A stretch of 64,000 nucleotides of DNA, taken from positions 1 to 64,000 of the forward strand of contig WOUR01000005.1 of NCBI GenBank assembly GCA_009772935.1, written 5' to 3'. Positions 9,511 to 18,105 of the stretch are shown here, piece after piece. The notes under the pieces were generated by a model. That model saw nothing but the letters and a program-made list of their open reading frames with translations, had not been told where the DNA came from and made no database searches. The translations under genes and the position numbers were made by a program. Each line of letters opens with the position of its first letter. The first letter of the stretch is position 1. The stretch is from Rhodospirillaceae bacterium. GTDB lineage: Bacteria; Pseudomonadota; Alphaproteobacteria; Reyranellales; Reyranellaceae.

Positions 9511-10668
9511 ATGACGATCCAGCAGACCTTCGCGACCCTGGGAAGGTCGACAGTGCCGCTGATCGCCGCCGCCATCGTGGTCGATCTGGGCATCGAGGCG
9601 GCCCTGGTCGGTGTCTATCTCGCGATCGGTTCGGTGGCGGCCTTCCTCACGACACTGGGCTGCGGTGGCTTCATCCTGCGCTACGGCGCGGTGCGCATGA
9701 CCCAGGTCGGCATGGCGGCGCTGGGCATCGGCCTTGCCATTACGACCGCGGGCTGGCTGCCGCTCTTTGCGGCCGGCGCCTTCATCGGCGGACTGGGGCA
9801 GGCGGTCTCGACCCCGTCCAGCTCGCATCTGCTCGGCCGGCTGGCTCCCCGACACCTCGCGCCACTGGTGTTCTCGATCAAGCAGTGCGGCGTGCCGGTC
9901 GGACTTATGCTGGCGGGCGTCGTGGCGCCGGCGCTGGTCGTCGAAGCGGGCTGGCGGGAGGCGCTGCTGCTCATCGCGCTGGCCTCGTTCCTGATCGTGC
10001 TGGCATTGCAACCGTTGCGGGCCGGTTTTGACATCGACCGCAATCCCGCCCAGCCACTTTCGCCGGCCGATATCCGGGCCAACGTGGTCGGCGTCCTGCG
10101 CGATCCGGCGCTGCGCATGATGTGCGTCGCGATGTTCAGTTTCGTCGGCCTGCAGTCGCTCTTCACCGGCTTCTTCGTGCTCTACCTCGTGCGTGGCCTC
10201 GGCTACGACCTCGAACGGGCCGGCCAGGTCTTCGCCATCGCCATCGTCGTGGCGGTGCCGGCGCGTATCGGCTGGGGCTGGCTCGCCTCGCGGTTAGTGC
10301 CGCCAGCGACCTTGCTGGCATTCCTCGGCATCGGCATGGCGGGAGCCGCAGTGCTCACGGCCTCGATCGATCCCGACTGGCCGACCTGGGCCGCGGCGGT
10401 GATCGCCATGGCGCTGAGCGTCACTGGCGTGAGCTGGCACGGCGTGTTGCTGGCTGAGGTGGCACGCCTGTCGCCGGTCGGCCGGATCGGCGCCACGACG
10501 GGTGCCGTTCTGGCCTTCGGCGATGCCGGCGCGCTGGTTCTGCCGCTGCTGTTCAGCGCGGCCCTGTCGTTGACCGGAGGTTACGCCACCGGCTTCCTGA
10601 TCGGCGCGGCCCTGGCACTGGGCGTCGGCCTGTTCGGGCTTTGGCGATGGGTCAGCCGGCCGCGTTAG
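9511..10668 (+). CDS. Major facilitator superfamily transporter
   Basis: Inner-membrane secondary carrier of 385 residues with about 12 hydrophobic segments in two halves, split by a polar loop near residues 170-190. The GRLAPRHLAPLVFSIKQCGVPVGL segment after the fourth span resembles MFS sequence. The chosen start is ATG 9511. However the same frame upstream encodes IANPLYVALGAM, which reads like the beginning of the first membrane span, and no ATG, GTG or TTG precedes it before the flavin monooxygenase ends at 9433. The true start may be a rare codon near 9478, where CGGAG lies eight bases upstream. Substrate unknown. The 3' end overlaps the oppositely oriented next gene by 17 bases. Confidence 0.82.
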   Translation: MTIQQTFATLGRSTVPLIAAAIVVDLGIEAALVGVYLAIGSVAAFLTTLGCGGFILRYGAVRMTQVGMAALGIGLAITTAGWLPLFAAGAFIGGLGQAVSTPSSSHLLGRLAPRHLAPLVFSIKQCGVPVGLMLAGVVAPALVVEAGWREALLLIALASFLIVLALQPLRAGFDIDRNPAQPLSPADIRANVVGVLRDPALRMMCVAMFSFVGLQSLFTGFFVLYLVRGLGYDLERAGQVFAIAIVVAVPARIGWGWLASRLVPPATLLAFLGIGMAGAAVLTASIDPDWPTWAAAVIAMALSVTGVSWHGVLLAEVARLSPVGRIGATTGAVLAFGDAGALVLPLLFSAALSLTGGYATGFLIGAALALGVGLFGLWRWVSRPR

Positions 10669-11332
10669 GCGCGATGACGGAGAACTGACTGGCAAACCAG
10701 TCGGCGTACCAGCGAATCGCCCATGGGATCGGGAGGATGAGGGTGCACAGCAGGACCAGCAGGACCGTGCGGCCGAGGATCGCCGGCGCGCTGGCGGTGA
10801 AGGAAAAGGCGACGGTGCCGCTGACGCTGCGACAGATCCATTGAATCGTTGCCTTGATCACCCAGGCCCAGCCGATGATCGTGACGAGCGAGAGGAGAAA
10901 CAGGATGCTCCAACCGAGATAGGCTAGGGTCTCGCCATTGAACGAGAGCTGGAGCATCCGGTCCTCGGTGCGAAGGTTCGCGCAGAACCACCGCATCACG
11001 GGAACGGCGAGGAGTGCGGTCACCAGGATCACCGCGGCGGTCACGCCGGCGTGGCGGGTGTTATGCAGCCATCCCAGCAGGGCGAGCCCGACGAAGACAT
11101 ACCAGATGTCGCCGGGCTGCCCCGAAAAGCGGAGCCGCCGTCCGTCGGGCAAGGCCACCTGTTCGGCAAGGAATCTGTAGTAGCCCGTGGCCGTCCACGG
11201 CGCGGGAAAGATCAGGATCTGGCCAACGACGTATAGAAGGGAGCGGCCGAACAGGCCCCATACCGGAAAGGAGGGGCGAAGCGGCCCCATCGCAAAGGCG
11301 CCGGGCGGGTGGATTTCGGAATCCGAATTCAT
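10652..11332 (-). CDS. Unknown integral membrane protein
   Basis: A 226-residue protein (MNSDSEIHPPGAFAMGPLRP) with roughly five hydrophobic segments rich in Trp and Phe and no recognised catalytic motif. ATG 11332 is preceded on its strand by AGGAGAG, and I prefer it to an ORF extension up to 11596 that runs over the KTSC gene. The alternation of aromatic-rich helices with short loops faintly recalls YjgN/DUF898 proteins, but I would not assign it. It is convergent with the MFS gene and divergent (48 bases) from the KTSC gene. Confidence 0.7.
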   Translation of the reverse strand: MNSDSEIHPPGAFAMGPLRPSFPVWGLFGRSLLYVVGQILIFPAPWTATGYYRFLAEQVALPDGRRLRFSGQPGDIWYVFVGLALLGWLHNTRHAGVTAAVILVTALLAVPVMRWFCANLRTEDRMLQLSFNGETLAYLGWSILFLLSLVTIIGWAWVIKATIQWICRSVSGTVAFSFTASAPAILGRTVLLVLLCTLILPIPWAIRWYADWFASQFSVIAPNAAG

Positions 11333-11380
11333 GGCTCTCTCCTGTGCGCCTCCCAGGCGGGCGCCGGGCGTTGTGCAGTC

Positions 11381-11590
11381 ATGCCCTCGACCGTCATCCG
11401 CTCCTACCGCTACGACCGCCGGCGGCGTGCGCTCGACGTCGTCTTCCAGTCGCGACGTCGCTGCACCTATCTCGGTGTGCCGGAGGAGACCTACGATAGG
11501 ATGAAGGCGGCCTTTTCCAAGGGCGAGTTCTTCAACCGGCACATTCGCGACCACTTCACGTTCGAGCGCAACGGCGAAGAGTTTTCGTAG
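11381..11590 (+). CDS. KTSC-domain small protein
   Basis: A 69-residue protein almost entirely made of a KTSC domain (the module also found at the C-terminus of some lysyl-tRNA synthetases). Visible signature: STVIRSYRYD, ALDVVFQS, YLGVPEETYDRM and GEFFNRHIRDHF. I start it at ATG 11381 because the domain begins there; an in-frame upstream extension overlaps the divergent gene. Stand-alone KTSC proteins are common and their role is unknown, with nucleic-acid or nucleotide binding suggested for the family. Confidence 0.8.
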   Translation: MPSTVIRSYRYDRRRRALDVVFQSRRRCTYLGVPEETYDRMKAAFSKGEFFNRHIRDHFTFERNGEEFS

Positions 11591-11638
11591 GGCCACTCCT
11601 GACGGCCGCCACCGGGGTCCGAAAGATGCGGACGGCTC

Positions 11639-11668
11639 CTGTCAGGCCCGCCCGGCAGTCTCTATAGT
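11639..11668 (+). promoter_or_regulatory. Candidate promoter of the VOC-DUF2786 operon
   Basis: CTGTCA, 18 bases and TATAGT, ending 24 bases before the VOC start. The preceding stretch holds nested inverted repeats (CCTGAC...GTCAGG around GTCCG...CGGAC, about 11600-11646), which could be a small folded leader or the end of the KTSC transcript. Confidence 0.4.
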
Positions 11669-11692
11669 GTGACCGGTTCAGGAGGGCAGGTC

Positions 11693-12640
11693 ATGACCAA
11701 GCCGGGTGCCAGACAGTACGACCGCAGCGCCGAGGATCTCGGCAACATCGTGGCGCTGGAGCATGTCAATCTCGGGATCGCCGACCAGGGGCTGGCGACG
11801 GTCTTCTACATGAGCGGGCTCGGCCTTACGCGCGATCCCTACATGATGACCGGCATCGACAATATGTGGATCAATGTCGGGCGCAGCCAGTTCCATTTGC
11901 CGACGATGGCAAGAGCGCAACGCCTGCGCGGACGGATCGGTCTCGTGATCCCCGACCGCGAGGCGCTGCTGCAGCGGCTGCATCGAGTGAAGGGATTGCT
12001 GGGCGACACGCGCTTTGCCTTCGTGGAGCACGACGACCACGTCGAGACGACCTGCCCCTGGGGCAACCACATCCTGTGTCACGATCCGTCGCCACGGTTC
12101 GTGGGCATGACGCTGGGTATGGCCTATGTCGAGTTCGACGTGCCGCGCGGCACGGCCGGCGGCATTGCCGGCTTCTATCACGACGTCTTTGCGACCGGTG
12201 CTCGCGTCGACGGGACGGCGGCACATGTTTCTGTCGGGATCGGCCAGGAGTTGATCTTCCGCGAGAGCGATGCCGCTGCCGGCGCCTATGATGGCCACCA
12301 CATCCAGGTCTATGTCGCCAACTTCTCCGGCCCATACCGGCAACTGGTGGACCGCGGCCTGCTGACCGAGGAAAGCAACCAGCACCAGTACCGCTTCCAG
12401 CACATCGCCGATCCGGCCACCGGCAAGGCGCTGTTCGAGATCGAGCACGAGGTGCGCAGCCTGCGTCATCCGATGTATGCGAGGCCCCTGGTCAACCGCA
12501 ACCCGCTGCAGACCAATCGCGTCTACATGCCCGGCCGCGACGCATGGGTGCCCGAGCCGGCGGAACCCGAGATGGACGATCCGCGCGTCGAGATGCGCCG
12601 CGAGCGCTTCGAGGAAGCGACACGCCGGGTGGCGGGCTGA
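11693..12640 (+). CDS. VOC (glyoxalase/dioxygenase-like) family protein
   Basis: A 315-residue protein with two vicinal-oxygen-chelate modules: ALEHVNLGIADQG at the start of the first and MAYVEFDVPRG opening the second near residue 145, as in extradiol dioxygenases and bipartite glyoxalases. ATG 11693 has AGGAGGGC upstream, which decides the start over 11669. Candidate metal ligands include H in EHVNLG, H in RSQFHLP and E in FEIEHEV, but the full metal triad cannot be fixed by eye. The last 60 residues (RPLVNRNPLQTNRVYMPG) extend past the usual fold. Substrate unknown. Its stop overlaps the start of the next gene (TGATG). Confidence 0.75.
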   Translation: MTKPGARQYDRSAEDLGNIVALEHVNLGIADQGLATVFYMSGLGLTRDPYMMTGIDNMWINVGRSQFHLPTMARAQRLRGRIGLVIPDREALLQRLHRVKGLLGDTRFAFVEHDDHVETTCPWGNHILCHDPSPRFVGMTLGMAYVEFDVPRGTAGGIAGFYHDVFATGARVDGTAAHVSVGIGQELIFRESDAAAGAYDGHHIQVYVANFSGPYRQLVDRGLLTEESNQHQYRFQHIADPATGKALFEIEHEVRSLRHPMYARPLVNRNPLQTNRVYMPGRDAWVPEPAEPEMDDPRVEMRRERFEEATRRVAG

Positions 12641-12903
12641 TGCTCGGACTTACCCTGAAGATCCTGGGCTTCGGTCTGCTCGGCTTCGTCGTGACGCCCT
12701 TCGTGGTCGGGATCGTGGGGCTCATGCTCGCCTACGGCGTCGACTCCCGCTGCGGCACGCCGGGCGATTCCGGCGGCTGCGAGATGGGCATCGCCTCCCT
12801 CGCCATCGCCTCGGCGCTGCCTGGCCTCGCGATCGGCGTCGGGTTTGCGCTCTACCTGCATTTCCGCCGGAAGCGGGCAACGCCTCCTGCGCCGCGGCCG
12901 TGA
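12640..12903 (+). CDS. Small two-span membrane protein, unknown
   Basis: An 87-residue protein (MLGLTLKILGFGLLGFVVTP) with two hydrophobic helices (about residues 5-30 and 50-75) joined by a loop that holds two Cys (SRCGTPGDSGGC), and a basic C-terminal tail RRKRATPPAPRP. ATG 12640 overlaps the previous stop and its own stop overlaps the next start (GTGA), so it sits within a translationally coupled trio. No family recognised. Confidence 0.65.
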   Translation: MLGLTLKILGFGLLGFVVTPFVVGIVGLMLAYGVDSRCGTPGDSGGCEMGIASLAIASALPGLAIGVGFALYLHFRRKRATPPAPRP

Positions 12904-13616
12904 CGACGGCGGACGCCTCGGCCTTCGACAAGCTTCGTGCGCGCATCCAGGCGCTGCGCGCCAAGACGATCGACAATGGCTGCACCGAGGGCGAAGCGCT
13001 GGCCGCGGCGGCCAAGGTTGCCGAGCTGCTCGACCGCTACGAGCTCTCGCTCACCGATGTAGAGATTCGCGAGACCAAGTGCGAGGAGCGGGTCTACGAG
13101 ACCCGTCTCAAGAAGCGCATCCCGATCGACGAGTGCATCGGCGCTATCGCTTCCTTCTGCGATTGCCGCGTGTGGCGCGAGAAGAACGCGGCCGGCGAGG
13201 CGCGCTACGTCTTCTTCGGTCTGACGGCCGACGTCGAGGTGGCGCACTACCTCACGGAGCTGATCGACGGCGCGGTCCGGGCGGAGCTCGGCCGCTACAA
13301 GGCGTCGGCCGAGTACAGGCGCTTCCGGCACCAGGAGCGGCATCTCGCAAACGCGTCCTTCACGCTGGGCATGTGCGCATCCATCGCCGACCGGCTGGTG
13401 GCGATGAAGACCGAGCGCGACGGGGTGGTCCGCAGCAGCGGGCGTGGACTGGTCGTGCTGAAGGCCGCCGTCGTCGAAGCGGAATTGGAGAAGCTCGGTC
13501 TGAAGCTGCGCACCGTCGAGACAGGGCCCGGTCGAGTGATCTCGCCGACCGCCTTCGATGCCGGAGGCGCTGCCGGCGAGACGGTGGGCCTTCATCCCGG
13601 CATTCGCCGCCGGTAG
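12900..13616 (+). CDS. DUF2786 domain-containing protein
   Basis: A 238-residue soluble protein starting at GTG 12900, overlapping the previous gene by four bases. The N-terminal DUF2786 module is clear: KLRARIQALRAKTIDNGCTE, then EALAAAAKVAELLDRYELS. A C-terminal domain (about residues 75-215) has FFGLTADVEVAHYLTEL and a basic RFRHQERHLANASFTLGM helix, resembling the DUF7168 partner often attached to DUF2786. Function is unknown; such proteins are scattered in phages and bacteria and are suspected to bind nucleic acid. It ends the short operon. Confidence 0.8.
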   Translation: MTTADASAFDKLRARIQALRAKTIDNGCTEGEALAAAAKVAELLDRYELSLTDVEIRETKCEERVYETRLKKRIPIDECIGAIASFCDCRVWREKNAAGEARYVFFGLTADVEVAHYLTELIDGAVRAELGRYKASAEYRRFRHQERHLANASFTLGMCASIADRLVAMKTERDGVVRSSGRGLVVLKAAVVEAELEKLGLKLRTVETGPGRVISPTAFDAGGAAGETVGLHPGIRRR

Positions 13617-13638
13617 AGTTGCCGTCCAGGCGCCACGT

Positions 13639-13950
13639 TCAGGCGCAGGCAGACGTCAGCGCGACCGGCGAGCCGGTGATCAGCATGGTGCCGGCGCCGG
13701 CAAGCACCGTGGCGAGGGTCACACGTCGTTCGAAGTCGGACGACGCCGCGCGAGTGAGGCGGAGCAGGGTAAGGCACGCGGCGACGAGCAGCAGCCAGGT
13801 CGCGACGAGAATCCAGCGCAGCATCGTGGTCCCGAACAGGGATGCATCCTCCCATCCGTAGGCACAGCCCGTGCCCTGCAGCGCGTAGAGCAGCGAGAAG
13901 CCGAAGGCCCACAGGATGAGGCCGGCGCTGATGCGCGCGAGCAATCTCAC
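13639..13950 (-). CDS. Small membrane protein closing the cytochrome oxidase cluster
   Basis: A 103-residue protein (MRLLARISAGLILWAFGFSL) with about three hydrophobic helices. Its ATG overlaps the stop of the fused oxidase gene by four bases (13947-13950), so it is translationally coupled to it and probably helps assemble or stabilise the oxidase. It has no motif I can name. A Cys in the first loop (GTGCAYGWED) is the only notable residue. Confidence 0.65.
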   Translation of the reverse strand: MRLLARISAGLILWAFGFSLLYALQGTGCAYGWEDASLFGTTMLRWILVATWLLLVAACLTLLRLTRAASSDFERRVTLATVLAGAGTMLITGSPVALTSACA

Positions 13951-16439
13951 GACATCACCGACGGGGCAAGGAGACAGACCAGGACGATTGCGAGCGTCGC
14001 CGTCGAATAGTCGCTGAACAGGCGCGCCACGCGGAGGTCTAGCGTGCGCCGGGGCGAGACGTGTCCGGCTGCGATGCGGGCACGGCCGAAGCCCATGCAG
14101 AGCATCGCGATGGTCGCGTGCAGCAGCGCGTAGGCCAGCAGCGCCCAGCTGCAGGCGGCGTAGGCATGCGCCTGCGGTACGGGCTGAGCCGTGACGCCGA
14201 GGGCCATCAGCGCGAGGATCGTGACGAGCTGTGCGGCGGCGGCGGCGACCGCCATCCGACTGGCCGCTTCCATCAAGCCAGCGGCACCGTCAGCCAGGCA
14301 GCGACGCGCTAGCAGGGTTCCCGCCGACCCCGCCGCGGCGGCCACGAGGCCGGCCGCGAGCCCGCCCTCGATGCGCTCCGGCGGTGGCCAGTTCGGTGCG
14401 ATCACCCAGAGGAAGGCATAGCCGAACAGCAGCGAGGCCAGCGCCGTGCCGTCGGCAACGAGCAGGAAGACACTGCCCCACCAGCCGGGCGCGCCGGCGG
14501 CCTCCCGATGAATCGGCGCCACCTCGCCGCGACCGATCGGCAGCGGGCCGATGTCCCGGCGCCAGTCGAGCAGCCAGGCCCAGCGCAGGCCGAGCACGAC
14601 GACGCCAGCCACCGGCAGCAGCGACAGCCAGTACCGTCCAGCCAGCAGGCAGAGGAAGAAACACCCGGTCGCCGCGGCGGTGACGATCGGTAAGTGGGTG
14701 TTGCCGGGCAGGACGACGATGTGATCGATCGCGCCCGTGGTGGTATCCACGGCCATCGTCTCGCGCCAGCCACGGCGCGGTTCCCCGAGATGGCCTTCGC
14801 CGCGTGACAGCGCCGACGCGAGAGCGGGGGCGTCGGCCAGCGGCTCGCGACTGATGACGGTGGGAAGGCTGGCGATGTTGTAGGCGGGTGTCGGGACCGG
14901 CATGGCCCATTCGAGAGTGCCAGCAGTCCACGGATTGCGCCGTCGGCGGCGGGCGTAGTGAACGTGCAGGGCGACGTCGATGGCGAACAGGGCGAAGCCG
15001 AAGGCCATGACGAAGCTGCCGACCGAGGACACCAGGTTCAACAGCGTCCATCCCGCCTCTTCGGGATAGATGTGGACGCGGCGCCGCATGCCCAGCAGGC
15101 CGGTCAGGTGCATCATGAAGAAGGTGACGTTGAACCCGACGAATATCAGCCAGAACGTGGTCTTGCCCAGCAGCTCGTCGCGGGTGCGGCCGGTGAAATG
15201 CGGCAGCCAGTAGTAGGCGCCGGCCAGCATCGGGAAGACGAAGCCGCCGATCAGCACATAGTGCAGATGCGCGACCACGAAATGCGTATCGTGCGCCTGC
15301 AGGTCGAAGGGCACCATCGCCAGCATCACGCCGGTCATCCCGCCGATCACGAAGACCACGAAGAAGCCCAGCAGGTAGAGCATGGGCAGCTTCAGCTCGG
15401 GCCGACCGTTCCACAGGGTACCAATCCAGGCGAAGACCTGCACCGCTGTCGGCAGTGCCACCAGCGCCGAGGCGGCCGAGAAGAAGCCCAGCGCCATGTG
15501 CGGGATGCCGGTGGTGAACATGTGGTGCACCCACAGGCCGAAGCTGAGGAACGCGAGCGACAGCAGCGCCGCCACGATCCAGCCGTAGCCCAGCATGCGG
15601 GTGCGGGCGAGGACCGGCAGCACCGTCGAGATCACCCCGGCGGCGGGCAGGAAGATGATGTAGACCTCGGGATGGCCGAACAGCCAGAAAAGGTGCTGCC
15701 AGAGCAGCGGACTGCCGCCGCGCGCCGGATCGAAGAACGGCCAGTCGAACGCGCGTTCCACCTCGAGCAGGATCGAGCCCAGGATCAGTGGCGGGAAGGC
15801 CACGATCATCATCAGCGCCGTGATCAGCAGATACCAGGCGAACAGCGGCATGCGATCCAGCCGCATGCCGGGCGCGCGCAGCTTGAGCACCGAGACGGTG
15901 ATCTCGATGGCGGCCGAGATCGCCGAGATTTCGACGAAGGTGATGCCCAGCAGCCAGACATCGGCGTTGATGCCCGGCGTATAGGCCTTGGAAGAGAGCG
16001 GCGTGTACATGAACCAGCCGCCGTCGGGCGCCACGCCGAAGACCATCGAGGCGATCAGGATCGTGCCGCCGAACAGATAGCACCACCAGCCATAGGCGGA
16101 GAGGCGGGGAAACGCCATGTCGCGGCTGCCCAGCATCTTCGGCAGCATGTAGAGCGCCAGCCCCTCGAACATCGGGATGGCGAACAGGAACATCATGATG
16201 CTGCCGTGCATCGTGAACAGCTGGTTGTAGATGTCGGGACCGACGAAGGCGCTGCCGGGGGTGGCGAGCTGGGCGCGGATCAGCATCGCCAGCACGCCGC
16301 CGATCGCGAAGAAGCCGAAGGCGGCGATCACGAATCGCTTGCCGATGTCGGAATGATTGACCGACACGACCGTGCCGCGCCATCCCTTCGGTGCGCCCCA
16401 GATGGTGTTGAGGATGCGATGACGCCGCAGCGCGTTCAT
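13947..16439 (-). CDS. Cytochrome c oxidase, fused subunits I and III
   Basis: Core of a proton-pumping heme-copper terminal oxidase in the inner membrane. Of 830 residues the first 560 or so form subunit I: low-spin heme His in FTMHGSIMMF, CuB and crosslinked Tyr in GHPEVYIIFLP, the CuB His pair in WVHHMFTTG, and HDTHFVVAHLHYVLIGG with heme ligands. After a linker (about 520-590) the rest is a subunit III-like helical domain, a fusion known from caa3-type enzymes. GHPEVY carries the family's D-channel Glu, so an A-type oxidase is likely. It starts at ATG 16439, overlapping the subunit II stop by four bases, and is followed by the small membrane protein. Confidence 0.93.
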   Translation of the reverse strand: MNALRRHRILNTIWGAPKGWRGTVVSVNHSDIGKRFVIAAFGFFAIGGVLAMLIRAQLATPGSAFVGPDIYNQLFTMHGSIMMFLFAIPMFEGLALYMLPKMLGSRDMAFPRLSAYGWWCYLFGGTILIASMVFGVAPDGGWFMYTPLSSKAYTPGINADVWLLGITFVEISAISAAIEITVSVLKLRAPGMRLDRMPLFAWYLLITALMMIVAFPPLILGSILLEVERAFDWPFFDPARGGSPLLWQHLFWLFGHPEVYIIFLPAAGVISTVLPVLARTRMLGYGWIVAALLSLAFLSFGLWVHHMFTTGIPHMALGFFSAASALVALPTAVQVFAWIGTLWNGRPELKLPMLYLLGFFVVFVIGGMTGVMLAMVPFDLQAHDTHFVVAHLHYVLIGGFVFPMLAGAYYWLPHFTGRTRDELLGKTTFWLIFVGFNVTFFMMHLTGLLGMRRRVHIYPEEAGWTLLNLVSSVGSFVMAFGFALFAIDVALHVHYARRRRRNPWTAGTLEWAMPVPTPAYNIASLPTVISREPLADAPALASALSRGEGHLGEPRRGWRETMAVDTTTGAIDHIVVLPGNTHLPIVTAAATGCFFLCLLAGRYWLSLLPVAGVVVLGLRWAWLLDWRRDIGPLPIGRGEVAPIHREAAGAPGWWGSVFLLVADGTALASLLFGYAFLWVIAPNWPPPERIEGGLAAGLVAAAAGSAGTLLARRCLADGAAGLMEAASRMAVAAAAAQLVTILALMALGVTAQPVPQAHAYAACSWALLAYALLHATIAMLCMGFGRARIAAGHVSPRRTLDLRVARLFSDYSTATLAIVLVCLLAPSVMS

Positions 16440-17089
16440 TGCCGTTCTCCGCGCTGGAAGGCCACCCAGCCCGCCTCGTCATGGGCGATCACGCGAAACA
16501 GATGGCCGGAGTGGCCACTACCGCAGAACTCGGCGCACTGGCCCTCATAGATGCCTGGCTGCGCCGCCTCGATGCGAAGCAGGTTCACATGGCCGGGGAT
16601 GGCGTCCATCTTGCCGGCGAGGCGCGGCACCCAGAAACTGTGGATCACGTCGACCGCGGCGATGCGCAGAACGACCGGCCGGCCGGCGGGCAGGTGCAGT
16701 TCGTTGTGCGTCGCTGGCGTCCCGTCGCCGACGCGATGGCTGAATTCCCAGGACCATTGCCGGCCCGTCGCGTCGATCACGACCGTGCCCGAAACACCGG
16801 GCGCGACAATGCGCTCCCCCAGCATCAGCGCGTATCCCACGAGCGCCAGCAGGACGGCGATGGGCATGGCGACGCCGAGACCGCCGATCCACACGGTCGG
16901 ACTGGTGCGGCCTTCGCGACCGCGGCGCAGGAAGGCCAGCAGCAGCAGCCCGAAGACCAGCAGGCTGAGCGCCGTCGCGCCCGCCAGCATTGCCCACCAG
17001 AAGCTTGCCACGCGCGCCGCCGCCGGGCCGGCAGCGTCGAGCGTCGACAGCGGTCCGGAACATCCGCCGACAGCCATCGTTACGAGCAA
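16436..17089 (-). CDS. Cytochrome c oxidase subunit II (probable lipoprotein, start uncertain)
   Basis: Carries the CuA centre that takes electrons from cytochrome c. After the lipobox-like TMAVGGC come two membrane helices (FWWAMLAGATALSLLVF and VAMPIAVLLALVGYALML), then the cupredoxin domain: GRQWSWEF, the first CuA His in DVIHSFWVPRL, and GQCAEFCGSGHSGHLF. The CxxxC pair, Glu and second His are present, but the usual Met ligand three residues after that His is replaced by His. The start is hard to place: ATG 17077 leaves only five residues before the Cys, TTG 17089 gives nine, and no good ribosome site is visible. The divergent DUF2231 gene begins 27 bases away. Confidence 0.85.
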   Translation of the reverse strand: MLVTMAVGGCSGPLSTLDAAGPAAARVASFWWAMLAGATALSLLVFGLLLLAFLRRGREGRTSPTVWIGGLGVAMPIAVLLALVGYALMLGERIVAPGVSGTVVIDATGRQWSWEFSHRVGDGTPATHNELHLPAGRPVVLRIAAVDVIHSFWVPRLAGKMDAIPGHVNLLRIEAAQPGIYEGQCAEFCGSGHSGHLFRVIAHDEAGWVAFQRGERQ

Positions 17090-17116
17090 CGCGCCCAGCG
17101 GATGGAGGAGGGACCG

Positions 17117-17647
17117 ATGGCTATTGTTTCCGAAGGTTCCCCGCCGGGCCAGGGTGAGGCCCGGATCGACCCGATCGAGGCGCAGTCCCATTTCCACCGG
17201 ACCGAATCGCGCATCGCCGTCGCCGGCCATCCGATCCACGCTATGCTGGTCACCTTCCCGATCGCGCTGACCATGTGCACGCTGGGCGCCGACGGTTTCT
17301 ACTGGTGGACAGGCGATGCCTTCTGGGCGCGTGCTGCCCTGTGGGCGAGCGGCATGGCCTTCCTGCTGGGTGTCACGGCCGGGCTGGCGGGCACAGTCGA
17401 GCTGCTGCTGGTGCCAGGCATCCGCGCCCGTTCCGCCAGCTGGACGCACTTCGTGCTGGCCGTGATGCTGCTCTCGATCCTCGGCGCCAACTGGGGTTAT
17501 CGCCTCGGCGGTTACGAGCAGGCCGTGCTGCCGTGGGGCGTACTGCTCTCGCTGCTGGCGGCAGGTTTCACCGCCATCACCGGCTGGCACGGCGGCAAGC
17601 TGGTCTTCGACTATCACCTCGGCACCTCGTCCACGGGCAAGAGGTGA
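17117..17647 (+). CDS. DUF2231 membrane protein
   Basis: A 176-residue protein with four hydrophobic helices and the DUF2231 signature HPIHAMLVTFPIAL near residue 38, then WWTGDAFW. Several His in and near the helices hint at heme or metal contact, but the function is unknown. ATG 17117 follows a strong GGAGGAGGG. It lies on the strand opposite to the oxidase genes on both sides, 27 bases from subunit II and overlapping the CopD-like gene by 34 bases at its 3' end. DUF2231 genes often sit near respiratory genes, so a link with the oxidase is plausible. Confidence 0.8.
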   Translation: MAIVSEGSPPGQGEARIDPIEAQSHFHRTESRIAVAGHPIHAMLVTFPIALTMCTLGADGFYWWTGDAFWARAALWASGMAFLLGVTAGLAGTVELLLVPGIRARSASWTHFVLAVMLLSILGANWGYRLGGYEQAVLPWGVLLSLLAAGFTAITGWHGGKLVFDYHLGTSSTGKR

Positions 17648-18105
17648 CCTCGTGGCGACATGAGCCACGCCGGCAGAATCTCGTCCCCGACCAGCGGCTT
17701 GCCGAGCACCAGGATCAGGATCACCAGCATCGTGAGAGCGGAGACCACCAGCAGCGGCGCGGGATGGGGCGTGCTGTAGTCGCCCTGCCGCTCGCCGACC
17801 TGCAGGGTGATGTGGCCGAGCCAGGCGTGGGCGAGCACCAGCAGGCCGACCAGCGCCAGCTTCACGAACATCCACGGCGCGAAGACGTCGCGCAGGAACA
17901 CCAGCGCCGTGCCCAGCGCGATCGCGATGACGGCCGCCGGCGTCACGACACCGACATAGGTTACGTGCGTCACCAGCCGGCGTCGCGAATACCGGTGCTG
18001 GTCGTCCGCAGGATGGTGCCGCGCCAGCAAGAGCGGCAACCCGACGAGGCCGGCGCACCAGATCGACAGCGCGGCGATGTGGAAGAACTTCAGGACCGCG
18101 ATCAT
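17614..18105 (-). CDS. CopD/HemJ-like four-helix membrane protein
   Basis: A 163-residue inner-membrane protein starting at ATG 18105 (MIAVLKFFHIAALSIWCAGL). HIAALSIWCAGLVGLPLLLA and KLALVGLLVLAHAWLGH recall the His-bearing helices of the HemJ (protoporphyrinogen oxidase) and CopD families, both of which bind heme or copper in the membrane. Its location between the ctaG-like gene and the oxidase genes favours a role in copper delivery or heme handling for the oxidase. It starts within the stop of the ctaG-like gene (four-base overlap). Confidence 0.7.
   Translation of the reverse strand: MIAVLKFFHIAALSIWCAGLVGLPLLLARHHPADDQHRYSRRRLVTHVTYVGVVTPAAVIAIALGTALVFLRDVFAPWMFVKLALVGLLVLAHAWLGHITLQVGERQGDYSTPHPAPLLVVSALTMLVILILVLGKPLVGDEILPAWLMSPRGHLLPVDEVPR

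Noticed and set aside
14290..16482. A 730-codon minus-strand frame over the fused oxidase gene
   Set aside because: Out of frame with the oxidase, whose heme and copper ligands are intact in the 13947-16439 frame.
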